Assembly: GCA_019914945.1 (NCBI GenBank)
Contig: JAAWWQ010000016.1
Location: 38,421 to 102,420 of the forward strand
Reading direction: 5' to 3'
Length of the DNA stretch: 64,000 nt
Source of the DNA: Typha latifolia
Lineage: Eukaryota; Streptophyta; Magnoliopsida; Poales; Typhaceae
Every line of letters begins with the position of its first letter. The first letter of the stretch is position 1. A model generated the notes under the pieces. It ran no database searches. It was not told where the DNA came from and worked only from the letters and a program-made list of their open reading frames with translations. Shown piece after piece: positions 11,820-23,632 of this stretch. The position numbers and the translations under genes were made by a program.

Positions 11820-14800
11820 TGTGTAATAACCATAAAAAAAAAATTTGGGCGCACACGTGCAAGTGTTCACCCCTTTCCTCTCTCCCTTTTCTTCTTCTCT
11901 TTCTTTCCTTCTTTTCATTTTCTTTTCTTCCTTCTCCCTACTCGCAGCTACCTTTAGCCACCTTTGGGATGCCATTGTGGGACCACCACCGAGCTTGCCA
12001 ACCCGAGGATCGAAGTGCAGAGCTCGCTCCATCGTTAGGTATATTTTTAAAAAGCGTGTTAGTGAGTGGGGTCTTCTCCTTCGATTTTCCTCCTCTTGGT
12101 CTCGCCGTGATCCGGCTAGCCGATGCCTCGTGCCCGGCTGCGTTGGTCTAGTGACCTTCCCTTTTTGCAAGGATGCCCCTAGTGGCCTCCTTCGACGCCC
12201 TCGTGGCCGAAGCCGCCGACCACCTCTGACAGCTTGATTTCTCCTCAATTGGCTTATGCTTGTTAATGGGAGAGTGTCGGTGGGTTCGACTAGCTTGTTG
12301 ATGGCCGGGTTCATCGGTAGCGCCCCCCCCACGATTGGGTCCGTACGGTTTGTGGGTGGTGGCTGTCTTCCCCAGCGGGGGTAGGCACTATGGGTGCCTT
12401 CCTCCGTGGCGGGGTGTTGGCCAGCCTATTTACCCCGACTACCCGTGGTTACCACCACCGACACTGCCATCCCTCCTTCCTCCCTCCTTTTAGTCGAGAT
12501 GATGAAGGAGGGAAAGGAGTGGTGCCTCAGAGTGGGGCTAGGTGCGGCTAGCACGAGTGCCGAGTCGGGCTAGATCTTGCTTGACCCAAGTTACGGGTCA
12601 AGGCGGGTGCGGCCCGGCCCTTTGCTCTATGTTTTGGGTTGAGTGGGTGCGACCCAACCCTCTCCCAAATTGGGCTTGGATAGGTCCCTTTAGCCTTACC
12701 AATCCCAAACTTAGGTTGGGCTACTTGTAGCCTAGCCACACTCTAGAGCACGGGCTAGGTCGCACCCAACCCAACATGGAACGTGGGTCTGTGCTGGGCC
12801 GCACACATCCTAACTCAAAACTCGGGGCCAAGTTACGCCACACCCACCCCAAACTAGGCCCGCATTCTGAGTTAGGCTCGGTGCAGACCAGCCCGGGCCC
12901 ACGTTCCTGGATGGGTGCAATCTAGTCCGTGCTTTGGGGTGTGACTGGGCTACATGCAGCTCAGCCCAAGTTTCGGGTGGGTGGGGCTAAAAGCAGCTCA
13001 ACCCAATTTGGAGGTAGGTCTATAGCCTAACCCATGTGTTTTTCTAATTAAGGTGGGCTTTGGGCCAATTTTGGTCGGTCTATTTTAGCTTTGTGTTGGC
13101 TAAATAAAGTAATTACCCACTAATTATCACTTTAAATTATTTATGTCATTATTAATTATTTTTAATGCTGGCAACCGTGAGCCTTAATTAATTAATTAAT
13201 GATTTTAGCGAATAGTAATGTTTGCTTTATTAATTATCTTATAAATTAATTTTAATGAATTGGACCGTGGCTAGAGTGTGCCGTTATAAATAACATATAA
13301 AAGAAAGCAGTTATTGTAGGGAAAGTATATTAGCAGATTATCTTAATTAGCAAAACAGTCCTATGTGATTTACCTAAACGATAATAATTAATGGAAAGAT
13401 AATTTAAGGTAAATTTTATTAAATTACTTTTAATAACATATTAGGCACTAGTACAACTATGCTAGCTCAACCTAATTTATAAATATGAAAATTTGCAGAT
13501 GGACCTACCCAAGCTTATAGTGAACGTCAGTAAGATCATTTAACTAATTAGTGATAGGATTATTGTGCTTTATATTTTTTATTTACTTTTATTATCGAGG
13601 TGGACTCCGTATCGTATGAGGATGATCTCGTGGCGTAATTGCAGCTAATATTAAGAAAGTAATTTAAGCCAGTGAAACTCCTATAATCTAAAAGTAGCGT
13701 AGAGAATAAAATAACTTACTTTATGACATCATCACATTCATAACATGCATGTGCATACGTTTTTCTTATTGTTATTATTGCACATCATGCATTATAAGTT
13801 TTTGCTATTCGGTAAGATTTTGTATATTATAATTTCTGTGCATATTTATTAGGCATGAACATGTGTGTTGGCACGTAAATCATGATAATGATGTATTTTA
13901 TTATGCTTATTGTCTTTGTATAATATCATGCCACTTGCACACGTGCACGACCATAAATGGGGTGATTGTTGTGTCTCGATAGTACACGACATCTCTCCAG
14001 CCAAGGTTAGGGGAGGAGGATATTCTTATACTTATATATATTAAGACTCATGGTTGAGGTCTTAGTTAGATGATCCCAAACAATTAGGTAGCTCTTTCGT
14101 TGAGTGATTTACTTTTGATCGATGAGAGTCATACCCTTTAGAGTATTTAAGATAGAGAAAGAGAAAAGTAAGATATCGTAGAACTAGCGGTACCCGATGA
14201 TGTAGGGTGAGGGCGTCCATGAGTGATGGCTCATAATTTTTACATGGTGGTGTGATGATATGGAGACGAAGGCTTAGATCGTATTATCGATGTGTGATTC
14301 GACCTTTGTGATGGGCTTATGACTGAAGTTCTTAGAGTACGTGGTAGCGAGGCAATCGATCATCTTTGTTCGTCTGGTGATGGGCTGTCAATTCTACTAT
14401 TAGAGTCTACATTTCCTTGGGGTATGTGTGTGGACGGATGTGAGGATTAATATGGCCTACGGGCATAGCTCTACATGAGTCTATATTACAGACTTAGTAG
14501 TATGAGATAATGTATACTATGTGGTGTAGTGTTGACATGGCCTATGGGCGAAACTTAGTGTGAGCTTGAGTTTGAGGACTTGATAGTCGGATTAATGCAT
14601 TAATTTGATTATAATGCGCATATTCATATTTATTTATTGTTGCATTATTTATTGCACTACTTTTAGATTGTAGAAGTAGAAACTCTCTAAGCTTTATGCT
14701 CACAACATTCTAGTGAAAGTATTTTTAGATTAGTTGATGACTCGGGATTTGTGGCAAAACTGGCAAAGAATTATCTTTAATATCTCTTATTTATTTATTC

Positions 14801-15040
14801 TTATAAATTAAGCTAAATGGCTTGTAGCCCTTACGTGGGCAATTTTTCATCTATTTATGGATATATATTTTGGGGCTTGTTGTAGCCTATGGTATTATGC
14901 GCTTCTTCTTTGTCTATATTATTTGTGAAAATGTGGGCTTTTTGCTTGTATATTGTGTTAAAATATTGACCAACAAGTCACGTGGTAATCATGTGGGTCT
15001 TACCCACATGAGGGGTACATGTTTGGTGGCAGGTGTGACA
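11820..15040 (+). mobile_element. Putative solo LTR (Ty3/gypsy-like) with GC-rich island
   Basis: Begins near TGTAATAACCATAAAAAA (about 11822) and ends with GGCAGGTGTGACA (15040), the TGT...ACA form seen in several plant gypsy LTRs. A pyrimidine-rich stretch (11870-11950), a G+C-rich block (12000-12520), a degenerate GGGCTNGG/CCCAACCC patch (12540-13050) and an AT-rich half follow in order. The same order is seen at 61570-64000 and, reversed, at about 47000-45850. No reverse transcriptase or gag frame is present, hence solo LTR. Five-base flanks (TTATG and TTTCG) match only partly, so the exact ends are uncertain. The open frames inside lack codon-like structure. Confidence 0.45.
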
Positions 15041-16041
15041 TTTCGTTTTAAGGATTATCTAGACAAAGGATCAATCTCGAGGTCTACTGATTAGAGATCA
15101 ATCATGAAAATCGATGAATTATGGGTTCTAGTGAGCAAGATTGAGAGAAATAAAGTTGTTGGATCAACGAGTTATTTGTAAGTCAGTCTTGTAACTGTTA
15201 CAAGTTTAGTAATTAGTTTTGATCCGAGTTTGAATACATGATTTTTTTCTTATTTAGTTTTTCCATATAAAAATCTTAACGTTTATCTTTGCTTTACTCG
15301 TTGATATTTACTCTGTATTTATTTAAGCAAATGGTTGATATTATTGCCTAGAATTTAGACACATACACGTGCCTAAGTTAGTTTTTCATAGTTGACATGA
15401 TTTTTATTTTCATAGTTGACATGACTTAGAAAGTAAGTGAAGAAAATATGTTGATATTCTTTAAAAAAATGCTTATATAAGAGGGGAATGATATTTTTGT
15501 TTATAAAAAATTAAAATAGAGGGAATTCAGCCCGCTATTCAAACTTTATACATATTTAGGCACCATTTATTAATTTGGACAGAAAAACTAACAGTCACAT
15601 TTTAGTCGTAAATACAAGAATTGATTTGAGACCTTTTAAAATATAGAGGGATAAATTAATTTTGGACATAAGTATAGAGAATAAATATATTTAAACCATT
15701 AAAAAATTGCTAAGATTTTCCTGATTGTTTCTTAAATTTGGCATCTAATTTTATAGGCTAAGTATCGTGCTGCTAGGACTGCCAATGCAGCATGTAGTAT
15801 ATAAAATAACCAATGGGATGACAAATTATCAAAAGAAAAAAAGAAACTTCGAGGTATAAATTTAAACTGACAACGAAAAAAGATACATATTTTAGATTAT
15901 GTGAAAAAGTAATGTTCAGAGAACAACGTGCACTCTTCATAGTCATTAGCAAATAGTTGACAATATAACATTAATTTCAAAAGAAAAAGCAACTACAACA
16001 CAGTAGGAATATCTGACTTCTTGTCAAGGAAGCCTATGCCA
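15041..16041. other. Intergenic DNA and 3' flank of NLR gene 2
   Basis: AT-rich with no gene. From about 15825 onward it matches the 3' flanks of NLR genes 1 and 3 (words AATTATCAAAAGAAAAAA and CAAATAGTTSACAAYATAACA). Confidence 0.5.
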
Positions 16042-18838
16042 TTAAAATTTGCAAACTCTTTCTAGAGAAGGTTTGATGCTGTCTTCCTCCAATTCTAAAC
16101 TTTCCCACCATGATCTATCACATTTTATTTTCTCTAATGTACTTGGTATGGTATGTGGCTGGAAAGGTAGTTTCTTCATTTTTCACATCCTTCAACATGA
16201 AGATATCGCAAGGATGGGAAGGTGACTGTCGGATCACAAACGACGTATAGCTCTGGAAGATTAATCAACTTCATAATCTGGAGGCAAGGAAAAGTAGGAA
16301 CCAATGCACCTCCTCCCTCTTCTTGTATTTCTGCCACAGAATTCTCACCATGGTTGTCCTCCATGCTACAGATAACATACTTCACATTGAAGCATGCATT
16401 GATGTACAGTTCCCGGAGGCACGGAAGATGCACTATCCATGAGGCGTTCTCTATCTTGTGGCACACGAAAAATTCTAAGCGCCGAAGTTTTGGAAATACA
16501 TCCTTTGGAGAAACTCCCGTCCACGAGATCGATTTCAAATCCTCCATCGAAGTGAGGCGAAGTATCTCAAGATCGAGATGCGAGTTGGCATTTTGTCCAC
16601 TTCTTTGAATTAGTATTTCTTGCGTTCCACTATCCCATATCTCAAAGTGATTCAATTTCTGAAGAATATTACCCATCAAGGAGAGCGTAGGTTTCTTCAA
16701 ATTGTATATTCCAAGAGATTGAATAGGCATATTGGTTGACTTCTCAAGCGATTGGAACTGAAAGTCACCTTTCGCCGTGATTCCAAGAGCTCTCAGGTTA
16801 TTCAAACTCTTCAATTCTTTCAACAATGACGGTGGGTAGCCAATCCCCCAGTTACTGAATAAGTCAAGCACTCGAAGCGCATGGAGTTTCGAGAAAGCAC
16901 CCTTTGATATTGTGTGAATGTAATTTTCTCTGAGATGCAAGTATTTGAGATTGGTAAGAGATTTCAGCTCCTCCGGCAGTGACTCAATTGGGTTGTGATT
17001 TAGATTGAGGTATTGAAGTTTGACCAGCTTACATATCTCCACACGGGGAATTCTTTCAGGCTGACTTTCTCAAGGTCTAGATATATGAGTGCGTCGAAAG
17101 CCTGCATATTTATAAGCACTCGTCTTTCATGCAGGTCATAACCCCAGAGAATTAAGGTTGTAAGTGTAGTAAGAGGAGGAAGAGTAACGTAAGGAAAAGG
17201 TAATATTTTGTAGGAAATATTCATTACTGCTATTCGCTCTGCATCATTACTGATATTCTCTGCTTGCCCAACGTCTGTTTTGACGATCCATTTATTGCTG
17301 TTCTCTCCATAATCACGGGCTATCCATAATGCCATGTCACGAAGCACATCATGCATTTTCACACTCTCAATCAAAAGCCTCCTGTTTCATAGCTGATTGG
17401 ATCCTCCAATAAGCATGCTGCTTGTAGCTTATCTATGAGATCATATCCATAATTATAAGAACTTCGTAGCGCTTTGTCCACCTTTACTAGGCCTAACCCG
17501 ATCCAACATCGGATGAGCTCCTCTTTCGGGATTTCATAATCCTCCTTGCATTTCGCCCACATTTGATCTCAGGAAGTCGCGATTCCCTAAGTAGCTCGAG
17601 GGCCCATTCCCATGATCTATAATTCTTCTTGGCATGCATGGAACTCCCGATGGTGATTAAGGCCAGAGGCAAGCCGCCCAACTCTTTGACGATTTCTTTT
17701 GCAATAGTTGGTATGTAAGTATCCGAGCTAAGAGTCTGCTCACCGACATTCTTTTGGAACAAGCTCCATGCGACAACCTCATCTAATTTTTGCACTTTAA
17801 TTTGTTGTTCCACACTCATGACACCGCAGACATTGTCTGATCTTGTTGTCAATACCACCTTTTGCTTATAAGGGCCGATTGCAGTGAGAGGGATTGGAAC
17901 ACCAACTGCTTCAAGATCTAGATATCCCCATAGATCATCCAACAGTAGGAGAAAGCTTCTATGAGCCAAGAAATTAGAGATCGTCTTGGCATTTGATTGT
18001 ACATCATTGGGCTTGCGCAGGCCGAGTTTCTTAATTATTTCATCTTGAACCTTTGATACTGAGCACTCTTTAGAAGCTGTGACAAGAATCACGACATCAA
18101 AGATAGAGTTCCCATGATAAAAAGAATTTTGGATTTGTTTAAGGAGATGAGTCTTCCCTACACCACCCATGCCCCAAATTCCAATCCTTGTCACAGTATC
18201 ATCTTCTTTAAGGTAGCGAAGTGCCTCTTGAAGGTTGGAATCTATTTGACTTGATGCATTAGATGTGCTAGGCATATCTGGGATAAGAGGAGGAGGCTGC
18301 TTCATAGCAATCAATTCAAATTCTTCTTAGACAACTTTTAACATCTATTTGACTTGATGCATATCTAGGATAAGATGTGGTGGGCATATCTGGGATAAGA
18401 TGAGGATATAGTTTCTCAGCAATTGATTCAAATGCTCCTTCTGCGAACAACTTTTGAACCTCTACAAGCTTCTTAGCAGCTCTCTTGCTGATGGAGTAGT
18501 TTGAGCAGCAATTGAGAGAGTATCCGCTGAGACACTTGCAACTCCTTTGCTAGTATTTTTCTCCGATTGCTTGCGTTTCGACGATGATGGCCTTCACCTT
18601 CTTTAGCCATCATTGTACTTGATCCTTTGCTATAAGACCTTTTCTCTCGGCGCTCTCTATTTGCATGGCTGACATCCTTCGTCCTCTCTTCCAAATTTCT
18701 AGAGGCGTCTTGGAGGGCTTTCACATTGTTGCCAACTTTAAAAGGATATGTTACATGCTTAGTTATGAGATCCATCAAAGAAGTCAAAGGAGATTGGCAT
18801 ATGCCAATGAATTTGGTTAGGACCTCCATTGATTTCAA
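16042..18838 (-). pseudogene. CC-NBS-LRR disease resistance gene 2, multiply broken
   Basis: Closest in sequence to gene 3. Starts MKSMEVLTKFIG at 18838. The frame breaks within the coiled coil (about 18670), then again around 18300-18460 where a local duplication repeats the linker (two IPDMP-like blocks). P-loop GMGGVGKT, kinase-2 LLLLDDLWG, RNBS-B and GGLPLALIT are intact in one frame (18314 to about 17560). A deletion of about 95 bases near 17560 removes the segment equivalent to ESTTF...SCSMWP in gene 3, including RNBS-D. One-base trouble near 17374 precedes the MHD segment VKMHDVLRDMALWIA. A TG dinucleotide insertion (GTGTGGAG for GTGGAG) breaks the LRR at about 17042. A lost T at about 16176 cuts off the C-terminal tail, which would otherwise end at the TAA at 16042-16044. 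With this many lesions it is a pseudogene even if some indels are artefacts. Confidence 0.9.
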
Positions 18839-19520
18839 GAATGATTATTGGATAGGTTGAGAGATAGTAACAAATTTGTGTATCAATGGAGAAAATCAAG
18901 AGTGACAAATAATATGTGTTGAAAAAAGAAAAATAGGAATGATCGAACAATCGATAAGATGCAAGGAATTAAGCAAATGTGGATTTTCTTTTTTTTTTTT
19001 TTTCTTTTTGGGGGATAAAGAGTTTTGATGGACTACAATCTTGCAAACTGATAATAGAAAGAAAAGAACATCAGGTGGTAGCTTACAATTGTGGAAGAGC
19101 AAGCACTGAAATGAAAAGACAATGTGATCAAATACTGAATGAAGGATAGAGAGAGGTGTGTGTTTGGTAGACAAAGATATGAGAATCTCAAGTATGCAAC
19201 TCTAAAATTTTAGAATGACAAGAGCTTAGAAATGTGCAGCATTTATAATCCTGTTCCAAAGGAAAGAAAAAAAAAAAGAAGAAAAAAGGAAAAAAAAAAA
19301 ATAGGAAGGAGCTATAGATAAAGAGAACATCTTTTAGTTTAACACAAATAATTAATTTTTTCTCAAGTTCAAACAACATTTAGAATTGCAGTAGAGGTGT
19401 GCACGAATCATACAAGTACCATAATAAAAGAACTGATGAAACAATCTTGCACCACTTAGGACGATTGATTGAACGCTATATTTTGATTTTAGTATTCAGG
19501 TCAACGCACTAGCAACTTGT
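18839..19520. promoter_or_regulatory. 5' flank of NLR gene 2
   Basis: Contains a TATA-like TTATAAAT on the minus strand at about 19242-19249 in the same context as in gene 1, a run of A/G on the plus strand (19263-19305), and the GATTTTAGTATTCAGGTCAA block at about 19483. Confidence 0.45.
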
Positions 19521-19780
19521 TTAAATAATGTACCTGCGATGAATCAAATGGCTAGACATAAGATCTAGTTGACCAAACAAATGATAGGGATATTGAATCA
19601 TTTTAGTGGCTAGACACAAGATCTAGTTGATTATTTTTTAATAGTTTGAATGCCATTCAGATATTTCGGTTGTGCCAATTATGAAATTAACCTATTAATA
19701 TCCAAGAATATTAGAAAACTATGGACGAAACCGCGGAGGGAAAGCGACGAACAAACAACGCAATAGCACTAGTGAAATAG

Positions 19781-19785
<5 letters not shown>

Positions 19786-19830
<45 letters not shown>

Positions 19831-20215
19831 GATTGATGAGCTGAAATCAGCTAAAGGTTACAAGGAGGCCAATGGATACTCTCTATTCTGTCGGAGAATG
19901 GCCTCAAGTTCCTTCAGCTTTGGGGATTCAATACTCCAAACAGACCCTGTTAGCAACTCTTCGCCCAAGCCTACTTACCCAATCCGTCGCTCTATTCATC
20001 TCTCTCCGAGTATGTGAGAACACAACATCATTAAAGTTACTCACCATACTCCGGCAGCCAGCTACGGTGCCCCTGAGTCTCCAAGGCACAACTAGATCGC
20101 CGTTCAAAATCCTCACCAGCTCTTCATACTCAACGACTACTTTCACCTAGCCAATAGCCTATCTGCAATCCATGCAAGACTGCAGGGGCTTCACAGTTAA
20201 AACTATTCTAAGTGG
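19786..20215 (-). mobile_element. 3' end of a LINE: RNase H domain remnant plus poly(A) tail
   Basis: On the minus strand, a C-terminal RNase H (RVT_3-type) segment is readable at 20146-19928: VVEYEELVRILNGD, VPWRLRGTVAG, then SHTRREMNRATDWVSRL, the usual RE-NRAADW region. The upstream part (GEAPAVLHGLQI-like, about 20195-20155) is in another frame, so the copy is dead. The coding part is followed by about 85 bases of 3' UTR, then a run of about 16 A (plus-strand T run 19817-19832), then a (TA)n microsatellite (19786-19816). The order RNase H, UTR, poly(A) is that of a 5'-truncated plant L1-type LINE. Confidence 0.75.
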
Positions 20216-20522
20216 ACCAATTCACACAATTATTGAAGTTATTTCATATAAAAAAGTCAGACTAAGTCACAGCTATCTTACATTTGTAATTTGCTGAATG
20301 TATTTGGCAGAATGTAATTCGTAGTTGTATTACATAAATATTTATAATTATTTTATGTATTTTACTTATTAATACTTTTGTCGTCTAAAGACAAAATTAA
20401 TATAATAGAACAAGAAAACAAGCTAGTAATGAATGCTTAATCATACTTCTTTATTATCGTCTCAATAAAATGATATTTGTTTTGGATTAATTATATCTAA
20501 TTTTTTTTTAACCACATAAACC

Positions 20523-20888
20523 TAGGGGTGAAAACGGGTCGGATTAACTCTGACCCGACCCGCTATCCGACTCAATTCGGATAAAAAATTCCTATTCAAT
20601 TTGGATACGGATAGAATTTTTGAAAAAAGAATCTGAATACGGATTTGGATACGGTCAGATATAATTTTCGAATTCGGATATGGATATCGATTATCCGTTT
20701 ACCCACATATATTTTTAAATAATTTTTAATTTTTAATTTGCTTATTTAAATAGTGAATATTGATAATGATGTGTTATATATTATTTGTCGTCCAATATCC
20801 GTATCCGAATTTGTATCCGGACTAAAAATATGGATCCGGATATGGATTGACCAATACCCGATCCGTATCCGATCCGTTTTCACCACTA
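20523..20888. mobile_element. Non-autonomous hAT element (366 bp) with perfect 8 bp target duplication
   Basis: Terminal inverted repeats TAGGGGTGAAAACGG and CCGTTTTCACCACTA differ at one base. The element is flanked on both sides by CATAAACC (20515-20522 and 20889-20896), an exact 8 bp duplication as hAT transposases make. The interior is built of GGATAYGGAT-type subterminal words in both orientations. There is no coding capacity. Confidence 0.92.
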
Positions 20889-20896
20889 CATAAACC

Positions 20897-22766
20897 TCTT
20901 ACCTAAAATAAGAAAATTTTCAGCTCAAAGATTCTATGTAGCTATTTTTTTTATTTTTAGTCAAGGGGTTATATGATTGTTTATCTTAGTACAATTATTC
21001 TATATGGATAATAAAAGAGTTTATAGGGTGTTTATAGAAAACGGTAATAGTTAGAAGGCTAAGCATAATTATCCCTTTTCATTCAAACTCATGGAACGTG
21101 AATGCTTTAAATCGTGGACCAATCCGATCACGTCCGATGGGTAAACTCGAAAAATAGCCAAAAAAGAAAAAATTAAAAAATATTTTTATTAAAATTAAAA
21201 TTAAAAAATATTTTTATTAAAATTAAAATTAAAATATATTTTTATTGAAATCACCCAATAGATATTAAAATTAAAGATTAGAATGATTCAAAATAAAATT
21301 TAAGCAATATTGTTTGTCCATAGCATTTATAATAGTGATATTATCACTAATGCAAATTTTAACATTACTACTATTTTATTTCTGATCTTGTCACACCATA
21401 ATTAGCCCATAATTTCTTCTTTAATTATTATGATTTTTAGTAATATTATTGTACTCTCATTCCAATGCATGCTAACAAAATAATAAGAAAGGAGGAATTA
21501 ATAATATTTAATCCTATACAGCTTCTCAAAACAAAAAAGAAAACAAAAGAAAAGGAAAATAATGCAAGCTTGTATATCATTAATCATATCATTATTTTTT
21601 TAAGTAAAATACTAATCTTGTTGGTACTTTTATTGAAATAATACTGAAATATATAATGCTTTACTAGAGAAATATATACATAAAACACTAAACAATAAAT
21701 CGTCTTATTGTTAAAAACACTAAAGTAGTGAACTACTTAGTTTCGTAGATCATAACTTTATAATCGAGATCCATTTTGGACATATGATATAAAGATAAAA
21801 GAAAAACGAATGTAATAATTTTGATGGAAGCTTAATCACTATAAGGACGAACTTGATGCAGATTATGATCCATTTTCTAGTACACACTTGGTGAGATAAA
21901 TGCTATTTAGACTTGTGATAGAAGAGATAAGGTTGTTTCTTTGTTTAAATAAGAGGGAATGGGTGTCTAGACTCATCCTATACTAATCAACTTAGTAAAG
22001 CAAAGCTGTTAGATACTTTCCCTATAACGTTCTTTCAGATTCAACTCGAATCCTAAGGAATTATAATAGAGAAATTTACTTACGAGTAAGATAATTTGGC
22101 TAAATGGCTCGGTTTAGTTTCGAACTATGATAGCTTAGAGGAGTAGCGCAATGACTTAAAGTAATGTCTCAGCATCGGTTATAAACAGGACTTAAAGCTT
22201 AGACTAGACAACTTAGTAAGTATATTAGCTAAAACTTGATAAAACCTAAGTAAGGTGAGTATTATCAAAGTATTATAATATAATACATAAGAATGTAGTG
22301 AGTATTACCAAAGATAGAAAAGAAGATGGTATTCATTTCTTAAATTATAACAATTATAAACTTACAAAGAAGGAGATCATGTACTCATTGGTAGCATCTA
22401 AAATGACATTGTTAAAGAATTAACCAAAGTATTTTCCTAATAAAGTCAGTTCTGAACAACCCAAAACCCTAGCATTTGTCATTAAATTTAACAAAAAAAA
22501 AAAAAAACACTAACAAATGTGTATTTGGTGTTTGATAAAAAAAAAGGAGCTAAGTTAAAAATAATAAAACCATATTTGTGCTGAGTAAAAAAACAATAAC
22601 AACCACAAAAATAAAGGAAAAAGGAAAAAGGAAAAAGGAAAACGAAAAAGAAAAAGAAAAGAAAAAAGAAAAAGAGGTGACTCTCGTATGTATACATATA
22701 CGTGCCTGAAATATGGCGTATAGAATAATCTTATGGGGCGGCTGCTTATCTTGGTTTATCTTAGGG
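20897..22766. other. AT-rich intergenic DNA between hAT element and MITE
   Basis: Contains a short 28 bp tandem repeat at 21174-21252 (TAAAAAATATTTTTATTAAA unit, about 2.8 copies). A stretch at about 21640-21850 resembles about 48150-48370 (GTACTTAGTTTSGWAGRTCATAACTTTATAA). The NLR 3' flank homologous to 6485-6770 lies at about 22100-22430, and a long purine-rich run at 22490-22680. No gene seen. Confidence 0.5.
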
Positions 22767-23188
22767 AATTTGTATATAATACCGTACTTTATAATAACGT
22801 AATTGTAGTTTATACCATATATTTTTATTATTTGTAAATTGAGCCCTATAATTTAGCAAATATATACAGAAAACACATTGGGTTAGATTTAAATTAACAT
22901 CGTAAGAATATTTCGTTAAGTAGAGATATTTTATTTTAAAATAACTAAAATACTTTTATTTTTAAAATAACTAAAATGTCCTTAGTAAGACTTGGTTGAT
23001 GGTATTTTTGTAACTTTTTAGTATAGTTAACTTAATTCAGAGATTTAGTTAAGCTTAACTAACTGATCTAATAATAGGATATTTTCTGTATATATTTGCT
23101 AAATCATAAGGCTCAATTTATAAAATAGTAAAAATATAGGGTGTAAACTATAATTTCATTAAAAGACAGGGTGTCGTATGCAAATTTC
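22767..23188. mobile_element. Long-TIR MITE, family copy B
   Basis: Left end AATTTGTATATAATACCG with TATATTTTTATTATTTGTAAATTGAG. Right end CTCAATTTATAAAATAGTAAAAATATAGGG... and GTGTCGTATGCAAATTT. The two ends are inverted complements over about 80 bases. Confidence 0.75.
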
Positions 23189-23632
23189 TGTTTATGTTAT
23201 TTCTCATAACTATTGGATTTCTAGCCGAAATTAATTTTCTTAATGGAATCAGTAATTTTACCTGTAAATTGATTCATTAATTTGCATGTCTATTTTTTTA
23301 AAATATTTTTTATATGATCAATAAATTTTTTTATTATACATTGTTTGTTAGTTAGATATATGAAACCAGCTATCTAGAAGATTCGTAAACATCATTTTCG
23401 AAAGAAAAATAAATTACTACCGGTTGTTACTTAAAATTGACATCTAATTCTACAAATTATGAAAAGAAGAAAAGAAACAAAAAGAGATAGAAAATTAAAC
23501 TGACAAAACAATGCAAGAAGATACGCATTTTAGATTATGTGAGAAAATAATGTGGTCATGAACAATGTGCACTTCATAGTCATTACCAAATAGTTCACAA
23601 CATAACAGTGATTTTAAAATTAAGGAAAGCAA

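Noticed and set aside
11845..12332. Several frames of 110-171 codons in the GC-rich island
   Set aside because: They overlap in many frames, are Arg/Pro/Ser-rich by composition and show no domain; the stretch recurs in the other islands as repeat DNA.
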